From Fibrobacter sp. UWB4 (GTDB taxonomy: Bacteria > Fibrobacterota > Fibrobacteria > Fibrobacterales > Fibrobacteraceae), in assembly GCF_002210345.1 (NCBI RefSeq), contig NZ_MWQI01000007.1, forward strand, positions 1 through 64,000: 64,000 nucleotides of DNA. The letters run 5' to 3'. Of the stretch, positions 28,351 through 36,451 are shown piece by piece; within the stretch, counting starts at the first letter, position 1, and each line of letters begins with the position of its first letter. The translations under genes and the position numbers were made by a program. Below the pieces are notes generated by a model. The model was not told the DNA's origin and made no database searches. It saw only the letters and a program-made list of their open reading frames with translations.

Positions 28351-31300
28351 ATGTTGAAGAATATTGATGGAATCCATAATGAAAAGGTGATGCGTCGGGA
28401 TCACCTTGTTTTTGCCGTAGTTCTTGTCGCTGTTTCGACTTTGTTGTTTTTTATTGCCTGTCAAAAAATTCTGAAGATTGTGGAGGATGGCTGCTTTAAT
28501 CGGTTGCGCGAATATGCCGAAGTCTCGTCGAATGAATTTATTATGAATAACCTGCATTATGGCGGAACATTGCAGTTCGTTGCCGATGCGTTGGGTGACC
28601 GGGAAAACTATTCTATCGACAGCTTGCAGCCTAAGCTCCACGAAATGCAGCCGTTCTTGCGCGATCAGAAAATAAGTGTGCTTTTGCCGGGCGATGTTGT
28701 CGTTTTGCCGGATGGTGCTGTGACGGAATCTTTGAATATGGGGCTTTCGTATAAGGAAGAATCCTCGCAGGATGCTCATGTGGCAGTACACCTTGAAAGT
28801 GACAAACCCGAAGAAAAGCTCCTGTTCCATTTTGTACCGGTCAAGAGCCGTGGGCGTACTGTCGCTGTTGTATTCTGGAAATTTAGCCTTGGGCTTATTC
28901 ACCAGTATTTGCGCAATGACAATCGCTATAATCGCAAGATGTTTGTGTATGTCGTCAACCGCGATGACGGTCGGTTTATTACCGATACCAAGCACGATTC
29001 ATTGAAAAGCATATACGATTACATGAATGAAATGGATAATGAAAAGGGCTTGTTCTCGATGCATGTTGACAGCATGCTTGCCGGTGCTACGGGTGAAGCT
29101 TGTGTTGAAAATTACTGGGAGGAGTCCAACTGCTTTTATTATAGGCCGTTGGCTGTAAACCATTGGAGTATTGTGATATCGGCGCCTGAAAAAACGGCGA
29201 TGGCCGCTATCCACAAGGTGCGCTCTATCTTGCTTTGCTTTGGAATTTTGGTGCTTGTTCTCTTTGTTGCGTATTTTGCGCTGCTCCACCGAGTGGCGAT
29301 ACGCTGTATTTCTAGTGAATTTGACCGTTCGAAACAGGACGATGTCGGAAGGGTCCGTTACATGCAGATGAAGCTTTTGGGATTGCTTTCTAAAAACTTT
29401 ATCCATATCTATTACGTGAATCCGGAATCGGGATCGTATGTGGTTTATCCGAGCGCCATGAATGACTTGTACAAAGAAATTCTAAGCCGTTTCGATTGCA
29501 ATGTTTCGCTTTACGATATCATGAACAACGATGAACTCACGAAAATCCATAAGGACGATCTGGAACTCTGCCATAGCGTGTTCAACAGGGATGCCTTCCT
29601 GGAAATGATGGGGCCGAACGAATCCCGAAAAGTTGTGGATATGCGCTGGTTCATTAACGGGAACTGGGTCTGGTTGCGCCATACGCTGATTGGTTTTGCC
29701 GATGGCAAGGGCGAGGGCTACGTGCTCATCGGTGTTGAAGACGTGAATGACGAAAAGGTCGCTGTCGAGGCTGAACGCGAAAGGCTTTCTGTGATCAAGG
29801 GCCTTTCGGAAGACTTTTCGCTGGTGAGCTTCATCAACCCGTCAACCCGCGAAGACCATCTCTATTACGTCAAGAAGAATAACTGGGCGGATAATCCGAA
29901 CTGGAGAAAGGTCGGGAACTTTGAGGACCGCTTAAAGCTGATCGCGAATACGCTTGTGCATCCCGATGACCGCAAGATGTTCATGGAAATGACGTCTAGC
30001 GAAGTTGTGAGTGAAAAGCTTGCGGCGAAGGGCGCCTATTATGTCAACTACCGCATGATTATCAATGGTGTGGTTGAATATTGGCAGCTCAAGTTTGTGA
30101 TGGCGGGTAAGGCTCCTGATGCGCAGAACCAGATCGTGGCGGGCTTTATCAGCGTCGATGAATCGACCCGTTTGCAGCTGGAGCAGAAGGAACAGCTCGA
30201 AACGCAGGCCGAAGCCTTGAAGCAGGCGCTCTCGGCAGCGCAGGCGGCAAATAGCGCCAAAAAGGAATTCCTCAATAGCATAAGCCATGAAATCCGTACG
30301 CCGCTCAATGCTGTCATCGGCCTTACGTCAATTGCGTCAACGCATTTGGAAGATACCGAGCGCGTCAAGGATTGCCTTGTGAAAATCGACCAGAGTTCTG
30401 ATCGCCTGCTCTCGATTATCAACGACATTCTCGACATGAGCCGTATTGAATCAGGCAAGTTCGACCTCAACGAAGGTCCGATGCACTTGTTCGAAGTCAT
30501 CCATGAGGTGGAACGCGATATCCGCAATGACTTGCAGGCGAAGGACCTCAAGTTTCAGCTGGATTGCGTCGGCATCAATGATGACGAAGTCGTTTGCGAC
30601 AAGGAACGCTTGCGCCAGGTGCTCCTCAAGGTGCTTTCAAACGCGATCAAGTTTACGAAGGAAGGTGGCTCTGTCTCGATGAGCGTCAAGGAAACGCCGC
30701 TCACGAAGTCTAGCTATGCGGCCTACGAGTTCCGCATCAAGGATAACGGTATCGGCATGAGCGAAGAGTTCCTCAAGACGGTCTATGAACCGTTTACGAG
30801 AGAATCTGCAGTGTCGAGAGATGTCCGCGGCATGGGCCTTGGACTTGCCATCACGAAGAACTCCGTCGAGATGATGGGTGGCCAGATTGAAATTGCAAGC
30901 CGCCTGAATGTCGGTACCGAAGTCACGATGACGTTTGAGTTCAAGCTGGTGCAGCTGAAGAAAAACGGAGAAGGCGATACCCTTGTCAACTCCGGATTTG
31001 CAGGAAAGAGGATTCTTTTGGTCGAAGACAACATCCTCAACCGCGAAATTACGATGGAAATCCTCCAGGACAATGGTTTTATCGTGACGGCGGTGGAAGA
31101 TGGCGATATTGCCGTGAAGATGCTTTCAAAGGCAAAATCGAGGCCGTTCGATGTCGTCTTGATGGACGTTCGCATGCCTGTGATGGACGGTTACGAGGCG
31201 ACAAAGCGCATCCGCGCCTTCGAAAACAAGGATGTTGCCGAAATCCCGATTATTGCCATGACTGCTAACGCTTTTGACGAAGACCGCAAGGCTTCTTTCG

Positions 31301-31377
31301 AGGCGGGCATGAACGAGCATATTGCAAAGCCGGTCAGTATTGAAAAACTCAAGGACGTACTTGCGATGTTCTTGTAA
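28351..31377 (+). CDS. Membrane hybrid sensor histidine kinase with receiver domain
   Basis: 1008 residues. Transmembrane helix 1 (about 17-38, LVFAVVLVAVSTLLFFIAC) and helix 2 (about 290-312) bracket an extracytoplasmic sensor of about 250 residues that resembles a Cache-type module. PAS-like regions follow at about 340-470 and 480-610 with a short coiled coil (QKEQLETQAEALKQAL). HisKA carries H646 in SISHEIRTPLNAVIG. The HATPase domain has KDNGIGM and GMGLGLAITKNSVEMMGG. The receiver domain has D939 in VVLMDVRMPVMDGYE. Its kinase and receiver regions closely resemble those of the preceding gene, which suggests duplication with a new sensor. The two are almost certainly one transcript. Confidence 0.92.
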   Translation: MLKNIDGIHNEKVMRRDHLVFAVVLVAVSTLLFFIACQKILKIVEDGCFNRLREYAEVSSNEFIMNNLHYGGTLQFVADALGDRENYSIDSLQPKLHEMQPFLRDQKISVLLPGDVVVLPDGAVTESLNMGLSYKEESSQDAHVAVHLESDKPEEKLLFHFVPVKSRGRTVAVVFWKFSLGLIHQYLRNDNRYNRKMFVYVVNRDDGRFITDTKHDSLKSIYDYMNEMDNEKGLFSMHVDSMLAGATGEACVENYWEESNCFYYRPLAVNHWSIVISAPEKTAMAAIHKVRSILLCFGILVLVLFVAYFALLHRVAIRCISSEFDRSKQDDVGRVRYMQMKLLGLLSKNFIHIYYVNPESGSYVVYPSAMNDLYKEILSRFDCNVSLYDIMNNDELTKIHKDDLELCHSVFNRDAFLEMMGPNESRKVVDMRWFINGNWVWLRHTLIGFADGKGEGYVLIGVEDVNDEKVAVEAERERLSVIKGLSEDFSLVSFINPSTREDHLYYVKKNNWADNPNWRKVGNFEDRLKLIANTLVHPDDRKMFMEMTSSEVVSEKLAAKGAYYVNYRMIINGVVEYWQLKFVMAGKAPDAQNQIVAGFISVDESTRLQLEQKEQLETQAEALKQALSAAQAANSAKKEFLNSISHEIRTPLNAVIGLTSIASTHLEDTERVKDCLVKIDQSSDRLLSIINDILDMSRIESGKFDLNEGPMHLFEVIHEVERDIRNDLQAKDLKFQLDCVGINDDEVVCDKERLRQVLLKVLSNAIKFTKEGGSVSMSVKETPLTKSSYAAYEFRIKDNGIGMSEEFLKTVYEPFTRESAVSRDVRGMGLGLAITKNSVEMMGGQIEIASRLNVGTEVTMTFEFKLVQLKKNGEGDTLVNSGFAGKRILLVEDNILNREITMEILQDNGFIVTAVEDGDIAVKMLSKAKSRPFDVVLMDVRMPVMDGYEATKRIRAFENKDVAEIPIIAMTANAFDEDRKASFEAGMNEHIAKPVSIEKLKDVLAMFL

Positions 31378-31447
31378 TTTTATTCCTATTTATCTGTTAC
31401 AACGGCGGTACGGCTCCAAAAAAATGTAAAAACTTATCTATATTGAA

Positions 31448-32779
31448 ATGCATATGTCAGCACGAGTAACAAGCAGCGATAAAATTGAAGATATGTTTCC
31501 GGAAACCCCGGTACGTAAGATCATCACCCCGATCGAGCGCCTGATGAAGGTGGAGACGACGGGCGGCATAGTGCTTATCATTATGACGCTTGCGGCTCTC
31601 ATCTGGGCGAACCTGAGTCCGTCATCGTACGAGCACTTTTGGCATCTGCCGTTCGTGGTGACGATAGGCAGCTGGGTGGGGGCTGGCGACTTGCACTGGT
31701 TCATCAACGATGCGCTGATGACGATATTCTTCTTCAATATCGGGCTTGAAGTCAAGGGCGAAATGACCTATGGCGAACTCCGCGATCCGAAGGCGGCGAG
31801 CCTCCCGATTATTGCGGCTGCTGGCGGTATGCTTTTCCCGGCGCTGATTTACTTGGCTCTTTGCCCTCCGGGTACGTCACATGGCTGGGGAATCCCGACG
31901 GCGACGGATATCGCGTTTGTGGTGGGCTGCATGGCTATCTTGGGCAAGAAGGTTCCGCATGCGCTCCGCGTGATGATTTTGACTTTGGCCATTGCGGACG
32001 ATATCGGCGCGATTCTCGTGATTGCGATTGGATACCCGAGTGGCGACGGTATCAACTTTGCTGCTCTTGGAATCGCCTTTGCTCTCCTTGCCTTGATTAA
32101 CGTGTTCTTCCGCATCGGTGTGCGTAATCTGCTGCTGTTCCACATTATCGGCATTGCCGTGTGGGCGTTCTTTGTCAAGTCCGGTGTGCACCCGACGATT
32201 GCTGGTGTGCTTCTCGGTCTCTCTGTGCCGGCGAAAGCCGTGGTGGCGAAGGGCGTGGTCGCGAACTTCACGAACAGTGTCGGAAACGTGCTCTCTGGAG
32301 AAACGAAAGACCGCAATGAACAATATGAAGTGTTTACGATGCTCAAGCGCGGTGCAAGCGAAAGTGTCTCGCTTCAGGAGCGCATGTACAAGATGCTTGT
32401 CCCTTGGGTGAACTTTGGCATCATGCCGCTCTTTGCGCTCTCGAATGCCGGTGTCGAAATCAAGCTCGGTGGTCTGGATGTTCCTGTGCTTGGCGCTGTG
32501 GCTCTTGCCCTCATTTTCGGTAAGCCGATAGGTATTTTCCTCTTCAGCCTCTTGTCCGTGAAGGTTGGCGTTTCCAAGAAGCCGAGCTACTCCTGGAAAG
32601 TCCTTTGGGGTGGTGGCATGCTTGCCGGTATCGGATTTACGATGGCTCTCTTTGTCGCTGGCCTTGCTTTTGAAGACGGTGCGAACAAGGACTCTGCAAA
32701 GCTTGGCATCCTCCTCGGAAGCTTTAGTGCCGCTATCCTTGGAACCATCTACATGAGCATTGTATCTAAGAAAGAATAG
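31448..32779 (+). CDS. nhaA: Na+/H+ antiporter NhaA
   Basis: 443 residues, about 11-12 transmembrane helices. The family core is intact: ETTGGIVLIIMTLAALIWAN near the start, PTATDIAFVVGCMAILGKKVP and LAIADDIGAILVIA with the two ion-binding aspartates. NhaA exports sodium in exchange for protons across the inner membrane. It is longer than E. coli NhaA (388), mostly by an extended N-terminus and a central hydrophilic loop with SGETKDRNEQYEVFTMLKRGASE. A TATATT at 31438 just ahead may be a -10, though it sits very close to the start. Confidence 0.95.
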   Translation: MHMSARVTSSDKIEDMFPETPVRKIITPIERLMKVETTGGIVLIIMTLAALIWANLSPSSYEHFWHLPFVVTIGSWVGAGDLHWFINDALMTIFFFNIGLEVKGEMTYGELRDPKAASLPIIAAAGGMLFPALIYLALCPPGTSHGWGIPTATDIAFVVGCMAILGKKVPHALRVMILTLAIADDIGAILVIAIGYPSGDGINFAALGIAFALLALINVFFRIGVRNLLLFHIIGIAVWAFFVKSGVHPTIAGVLLGLSVPAKAVVAKGVVANFTNSVGNVLSGETKDRNEQYEVFTMLKRGASESVSLQERMYKMLVPWVNFGIMPLFALSNAGVEIKLGGLDVPVLGAVALALIFGKPIGIFLFSLLSVKVGVSKKPSYSWKVLWGGGMLAGIGFTMALFVAGLAFEDGANKDSAKLGILLGSFSAAILGTIYMSIVSKKE

Positions 32780-32803
32780 TTGGTGGAGTTTAGAACTTAG
32801 GAA

Positions 32804-32835
32804 TGTCATGCCGGCCTCTGAGCCGGCATCTCCAT
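32804..32835. repeat. REP-like palindrome, GTCATGCC class
   Basis: TGTCATGCCGGC and GCCGGCATCTCC form an inverted repeat around CTCTGA. The same design is seen at 44054 and, with varied arms, at 42449, 55464 and 55562. It directly follows nhaA and may protect or terminate its mRNA. Confidence 0.65.
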
Positions 32836-32865
32836 ATACAGTTCAAATTGCGTTTTTCTAAAGGC

Positions 32866-32886
32866 TAATGACTAACGACCAATGAC
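32866..32886. repeat. Heptanucleotide repeat, three units, overlapping a start codon
   Basis: TAATGAC, TAACGAC, CAATGAC. The ATG of the following GIY-YIG gene (32882-32884) lies inside the third unit. Confidence 0.65.
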
Positions 32887-33211
32887 TCAAGCTCACTTCG
32901 TCTACATGCTCCGTTGCAAGGGTGACCGCATTTACACGGGCTATGCCGTGGATGTCGATGCCCGCTATGAGGAACATTGCAGTGGGCACGGGGCTAGATT
33001 TACCAAGGCGTTTCCGCCGGAATGCATTTTGCGCACGTTCGAACTCGAAACCCGAGAAGAAGCGCTCCGCCTGGAAGCGCGTATCAAAAAGCTCAAACGC
33101 CCGCAAAAGGAACTCCTCGCTACAGGCGGTTCTGCAATAGAAGGTGAACTGCGCGCAGGTCTCGGCGAACGCCTCAAACCGAAAAAGAAACGCCGTAAAA
33201 AGCGCGTATAG
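32882..33211 (+). CDS. GIY-YIG domain protein (UPF0213/YhbQ type)
   Basis: 109 residues covering a single GIY-YIG nuclease-like domain: the FVYMLRCKGDRIYTGYAVDVDARYEEH region gives the two tyrosines and the catalytic arginine, and HGARFTKAFPP and EALRLEARIKKLKRPQKELL match the family. Small stand-alone members have unclear roles; nuclease activity is known for some. The C-terminus is strongly basic (KPKKKRRKKRV). The start codon lies in a heptanucleotide repeat and has no Shine-Dalgarno, so translation may be weak. Confidence 0.88.
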   Translation: MTQAHFVYMLRCKGDRIYTGYAVDVDARYEEHCSGHGARFTKAFPPECILRTFELETREEALRLEARIKKLKRPQKELLATGGSAIEGELRAGLGERLKPKKKRRKKRV

Positions 33212-33284
33212 TCGTTCTCTGGGGTATTGCCTATTGCTTTCAAAATAGTGTATTTTATTAAAGAATATTTTTTGAAAGTAGACT

Positions 33285-34229
33285 ATGATATCCATCGAAG
33301 ACGCCAAAAATCAGGAAGACCTCTTCCAAATAAAGTCCGCCATCATGAGCAAGAAGCTCGAAGAAATTGGCGGCCGAAAAGGCGTGATGGAAATTTTGAG
33401 CCTGTCTTTGGATGCGTACAAGAATAAGGATTACGAAAAGTCGTTGAAGATTCTTGAGCCGCTCATGCAGGCGCTTAAAGAGCATCCGTTTGTGACTAGC
33501 GACGCCGTCAGCTATGTTGCCGTTTCTGATGAGATGGAATGGGTGCTTTATCAGCATTTTTACCAGAATCCATCGCAGCAGATCAAGAATGTCAGCCTCG
33601 TCTGCCCGATGGACTGGATCTATCGCCAGTATGCGCTCGCTGCTTTAGATTTAGGCGATTATTCTACAGCATTGAAAGGAGTCACCGAAGCGATCCAGTG
33701 GAATCCGTCCTCTGCAAAATGTAGGATTTTGTATGCGATGCTCTGCAGTGCAGAAGGCCACTGGGAAAACTTGCGGAAAGAAATTGTCTCTGCCATGAAG
33801 TACACGTATCGCTCTAGCGATATGATTCATTGCTTCCGCTTTTTGAAAGATTACTTTATGTACAAGAAGATGTACAAGGAGGCTGTGTATTGCAGCTTCT
33901 TGCGGTCGCGCTTTTCATCGTCGAGCGATGTCCTGCTTGAAATTGTCGGCGATATGGCGATGCTTCTCAAGAAAATCGATTTTGACTATAAAAGTATAAA
34001 CGATGAAGATATGATTGAATCTTGTAAGAAATATGAGATTACGATAGGCTTCAATCCAGAAGTGATTGCTGTGGCGCAGAGCAGTTATGAAGATGCCTTC
34101 CTTGCCAAAGACTCAGGAAGGGCCGCCTATTTTGCGCAGATCATGGAAGACCTCAAGACAGAACAAGAAAAAAGAGATGCCGCGTATCTACGGCAACTCT
34201 TTGAAAATCACAGGAATCCAGTGAGCTAG
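33285..34229 (+). CDS. Helical-repeat (TPR-like) protein of unknown function
   Basis: 314 residues, no signal peptide, rich in helix. Segments such as LDAYKNKDYEKSLKILEPLMQAL, YALAALDLGDYSTALKGVTEAIQWNPSSAKC and FLKDYFMYKKMYKEAVYCSFL have the A/G/Y/P pattern of tetratricopeptide-like repeats. The protein is probably a cytoplasmic scaffold, but no partner is suggested. It begins 73 bases after the GIY-YIG gene and ends two bases from the stop of the converging TSUP gene, leaving no room for a terminator between them. Confidence 0.8.
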   Translation: MISIEDAKNQEDLFQIKSAIMSKKLEEIGGRKGVMEILSLSLDAYKNKDYEKSLKILEPLMQALKEHPFVTSDAVSYVAVSDEMEWVLYQHFYQNPSQQIKNVSLVCPMDWIYRQYALAALDLGDYSTALKGVTEAIQWNPSSAKCRILYAMLCSAEGHWENLRKEIVSAMKYTYRSSDMIHCFRFLKDYFMYKKMYKEAVYCSFLRSRFSSSSDVLLEIVGDMAMLLKKIDFDYKSINDEDMIESCKKYEITIGFNPEVIAVAQSSYEDAFLAKDSGRAAYFAQIMEDLKTEQEKRDAAYLRQLFENHRNPVS

Positions 34230-34231
34230 AA

Positions 34232-35002
34232 TTATTTCATCACCAAGTCCACCACGAGTGCGATGGCCATGCCGATGCTGCAAATGCTGATGAATCGCTG
34301 GATGAACTTGTTGCCTTTCTTGCGCTGCGTGAAACTGCCGAGGTAGCCGCCGAGCCAGGCGCCTGCGGCCATGATAATGGCGATGGGCCAGTCAATTTTC
34401 CCTGCGATGCCGAGTGCCACTGTGCTTACGATCAGGAATACGTTCGTGAGTGCATTCTTGACGGCGTTCACGTGAATCGGGTCGAGGCCGGTGTAACGCG
34501 TGAGGCTGAAAATTTGTACAAAGCCGACGCCCACCTGCACGATGCAACCGTAGACGGCAATCAAGAAAAATCCGATGGCGCCTTTGACGGTGAGTTTCTC
34601 GGGCGGATTCTCGGGAGGCTTTCCGAGAATGTCCTTGCGCAAGTTGCTCATGATGACCACAAGGCAAATCACGACGGCGAGAATCGCCTGGAAGAGCTTG
34701 TCTCCAATGCGGACCAGGAAGCATGCGCCAAGGAGTGCGCCGAAGAATGTCGGCAGCAGTAGCTGGAAGAATATCTTCTTGTTCAGGTAGCCGTGACGCG
34801 CAAGATTATAGGCGCTGCTGAAGTTCCCGATGATGAGTCCGATGCGGTTTGTGCCGTTTGCGACAGTGGCGGGAAGCCCGAGGAAAATCATGATGGGGAG
34901 GCTGAGTGTAGATCCGCCGCCTGCGATGCTGTTGATGAGGCTTACGACTGCACCCAAAATAAAGAACGCCGGGTACTGGGCGTAATTCCACCAGTCTGTC
35001 AC
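34232..35002 (-). CDS. TSUP family membrane permease (TauE/SafE)
   Basis: 256 residues, about eight transmembrane helices, with the family glycine-rich opening FILGAVVSLINSIAGGGSTLSLPIMIFLG and a repeated second half. TSUP proteins move sulfonates, sulfite or other sulfur-containing anions; the substrate here is not shown. It starts at GTG with a GTGA overlap of four bases with the stop of the upstream lipoprotein gene, so the two are translationally coupled. Confidence 0.9.
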   Translation of the reverse strand: MTDWWNYAQYPAFFILGAVVSLINSIAGGGSTLSLPIMIFLGLPATVANGTNRIGLIIGNFSSAYNLARHGYLNKKIFFQLLLPTFFGALLGACFLVRIGDKLFQAILAVVICLVVIMSNLRKDILGKPPENPPEKLTVKGAIGFFLIAVYGCIVQVGVGFVQIFSLTRYTGLDPIHVNAVKNALTNVFLIVSTVALGIAGKIDWPIAIIMAAGAWLGGYLGSFTQRKKGNKFIQRFISICSIGMAIALVVDLVMK

Positions 35003-36288
35003 TTGGTGAGTTCCTTTTCAATAAACTTTCTGTTGCTTTCGACTTTATCGCGCTGCGTTGTTTCCGGGAATTCCGCGAGGCACTTGTCGAGCGGTGCGAT
35101 GGCGTCGTTCAGCAATTTCTTTTTCTTTTCTTCGTCCGTTTGCTTCAGGGACTTTGCAAAAATCTGCGATGTGGTTTTGCGCTGCTTGTTGCAGTAGGCG
35201 TCGGCAAGGGCTATATACTTTTCGTTTGCTTCTTTGCGGAGCTTGCTTGTCTTGAGCTTGTTCAGCAAATCCTTTGCCTTGTCGAACTTCTCATTTGCGA
35301 TGAGCGTGTCGGCCTGGGCGAGCGCCTTTTCAGGGTCTTGCTTTTCCCACATTTTGGCGGTCTCGGAATCAGTGGCTTTTTCAAGTTCATCGACGTGGTT
35401 CAGGAATGCCTGCACATGGAGTGTGTCTTCGAAATCGCGGTAGCGGATGCGGAATGTTTCGGTCTGCTTACGGGCTTCGGCGAATTGCGCCTTTTCGTCG
35501 GCGAGAACCTTGATTTCGTTGAATTCCTTGGAAGCCTTCTTGAGTGTGTTCGTATAAGCGATTTTCTTCTGGTCTTTAGCCCAGTTCGCGAGCGAGTCTC
35601 CCGGAGCGAGCTGTGAAATCAAGCTGTCTGCGGTTTCGGCGACCATGCTGTACGAGGCTTGCACTCGGTTCATATTCTGAATCTGGAGCGCCATGGATTC
35701 GAATTCTTTAGCCTTTTCTTCGCGGCGCTTGCCGAAATCATTGCGCAATGTATCCGAGTAGGCTTGCCATTCTTGCCACATCGGAGCCATCGTCGAAAAG
35801 CTGTTCAAGATGACGGACGCTGAATCGGTTTGGCCTGCGCGGCTAAGCGTATCGGCGTAGCTAAAGACGTAATTGGCAAGTGCCGGGAATGCCTTGTACG
35901 GGTCCATCGTCGTTTCAAGCGTACAGTGCGAAAAATGGGTCTGGTCGCACGGCGGCAGCATCATCAAGACCGTATCGACTCGCGTTTGTACGAGAATGGT
36001 CGGCGTCTGGTCCGGAGTCAACATCTGCTCGGGTGTCGTGAGCTTGAATTGGTCGAGAATCTGTGTAGCGCTATCGCCTGTAACGACCTGCATCTCGGTA
36101 TGCGTTCCGATTTGCGTTTCTGCGGATTGGACTGTATCTTGTCCGACAACTTTCGTGAACGGAGTGGACTGTGTTTTGTCTGTGGGGTTTGTGTCTGGAG
36201 AGGGGCATTGGCTGGTCCCGATACATGCGGTGAGCGAGAATGCTGTGGCGAATGTGGCTGCCTGAACGAAAACCGTTGATTTAGACAT
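34999..36288 (-). CDS. Lipoprotein with helical repeats, unknown function
   Basis: 429 residues with lipoprotein signal peptide MSKSTVFVQAATFATAFSLTAC, lipobox cysteine at 22. A threonine-rich linker follows. From about residue 130 the protein is strongly helical with coiled-coil or TPR-like stretches (YVFSYADTLSRAGQTDSASVILNSF, ALAQADTLIANEKFDKAKDLLNKLK). Probably an envelope protein facing the periplasm. It shares a transcript with the TSUP permease. Function unknown; no enzymatic motif is visible. Confidence 0.8.
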   Translation of the reverse strand: MSKSTVFVQAATFATAFSLTACIGTSQCPSPDTNPTDKTQSTPFTKVVGQDTVQSAETQIGTHTEMQVVTGDSATQILDQFKLTTPEQMLTPDQTPTILVQTRVDTVLMMLPPCDQTHFSHCTLETTMDPYKAFPALANYVFSYADTLSRAGQTDSASVILNSFSTMAPMWQEWQAYSDTLRNDFGKRREEKAKEFESMALQIQNMNRVQASYSMVAETADSLISQLAPGDSLANWAKDQKKIAYTNTLKKASKEFNEIKVLADEKAQFAEARKQTETFRIRYRDFEDTLHVQAFLNHVDELEKATDSETAKMWEKQDPEKALAQADTLIANEKFDKAKDLLNKLKTSKLRKEANEKYIALADAYCNKQRKTTSQIFAKSLKQTDEEKKKKLLNDAIAPLDKCLAEFPETTQRDKVESNRKFIEKELTK

Positions 36289-36358
36289 GAAACACTCCGA
36301 AAAAATTCAATATTCCTGCGTTATTAAAGATAATAATTAGAATGTGTAAAACCTAGTG

Positions 36359-36450
36359 CAGTCAATAGTCATTGGTCATTAGTTGTTAGAAACCATGATG
36401 GCTTTAGCTGTTTAAGCTATTGACTAATGACCAACTGCTAATAACTAATT
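36359..36450. repeat. Inverted pair of heptanucleotide repeats
   Basis: Left arm 36359-36389 is the reverse complement of the heptad family (AGTTGTTAG is CTAACAACT on the other strand). Right arm 36414-36450 runs forward: TGACTAA, TGACCAA, CTGCTAA, TAACTAA. The two arms can fold on each other. The right arm ends two bases from the penicillin-binding protein stop codon. Confidence 0.7.
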
Positions 36451-36451
36451 G

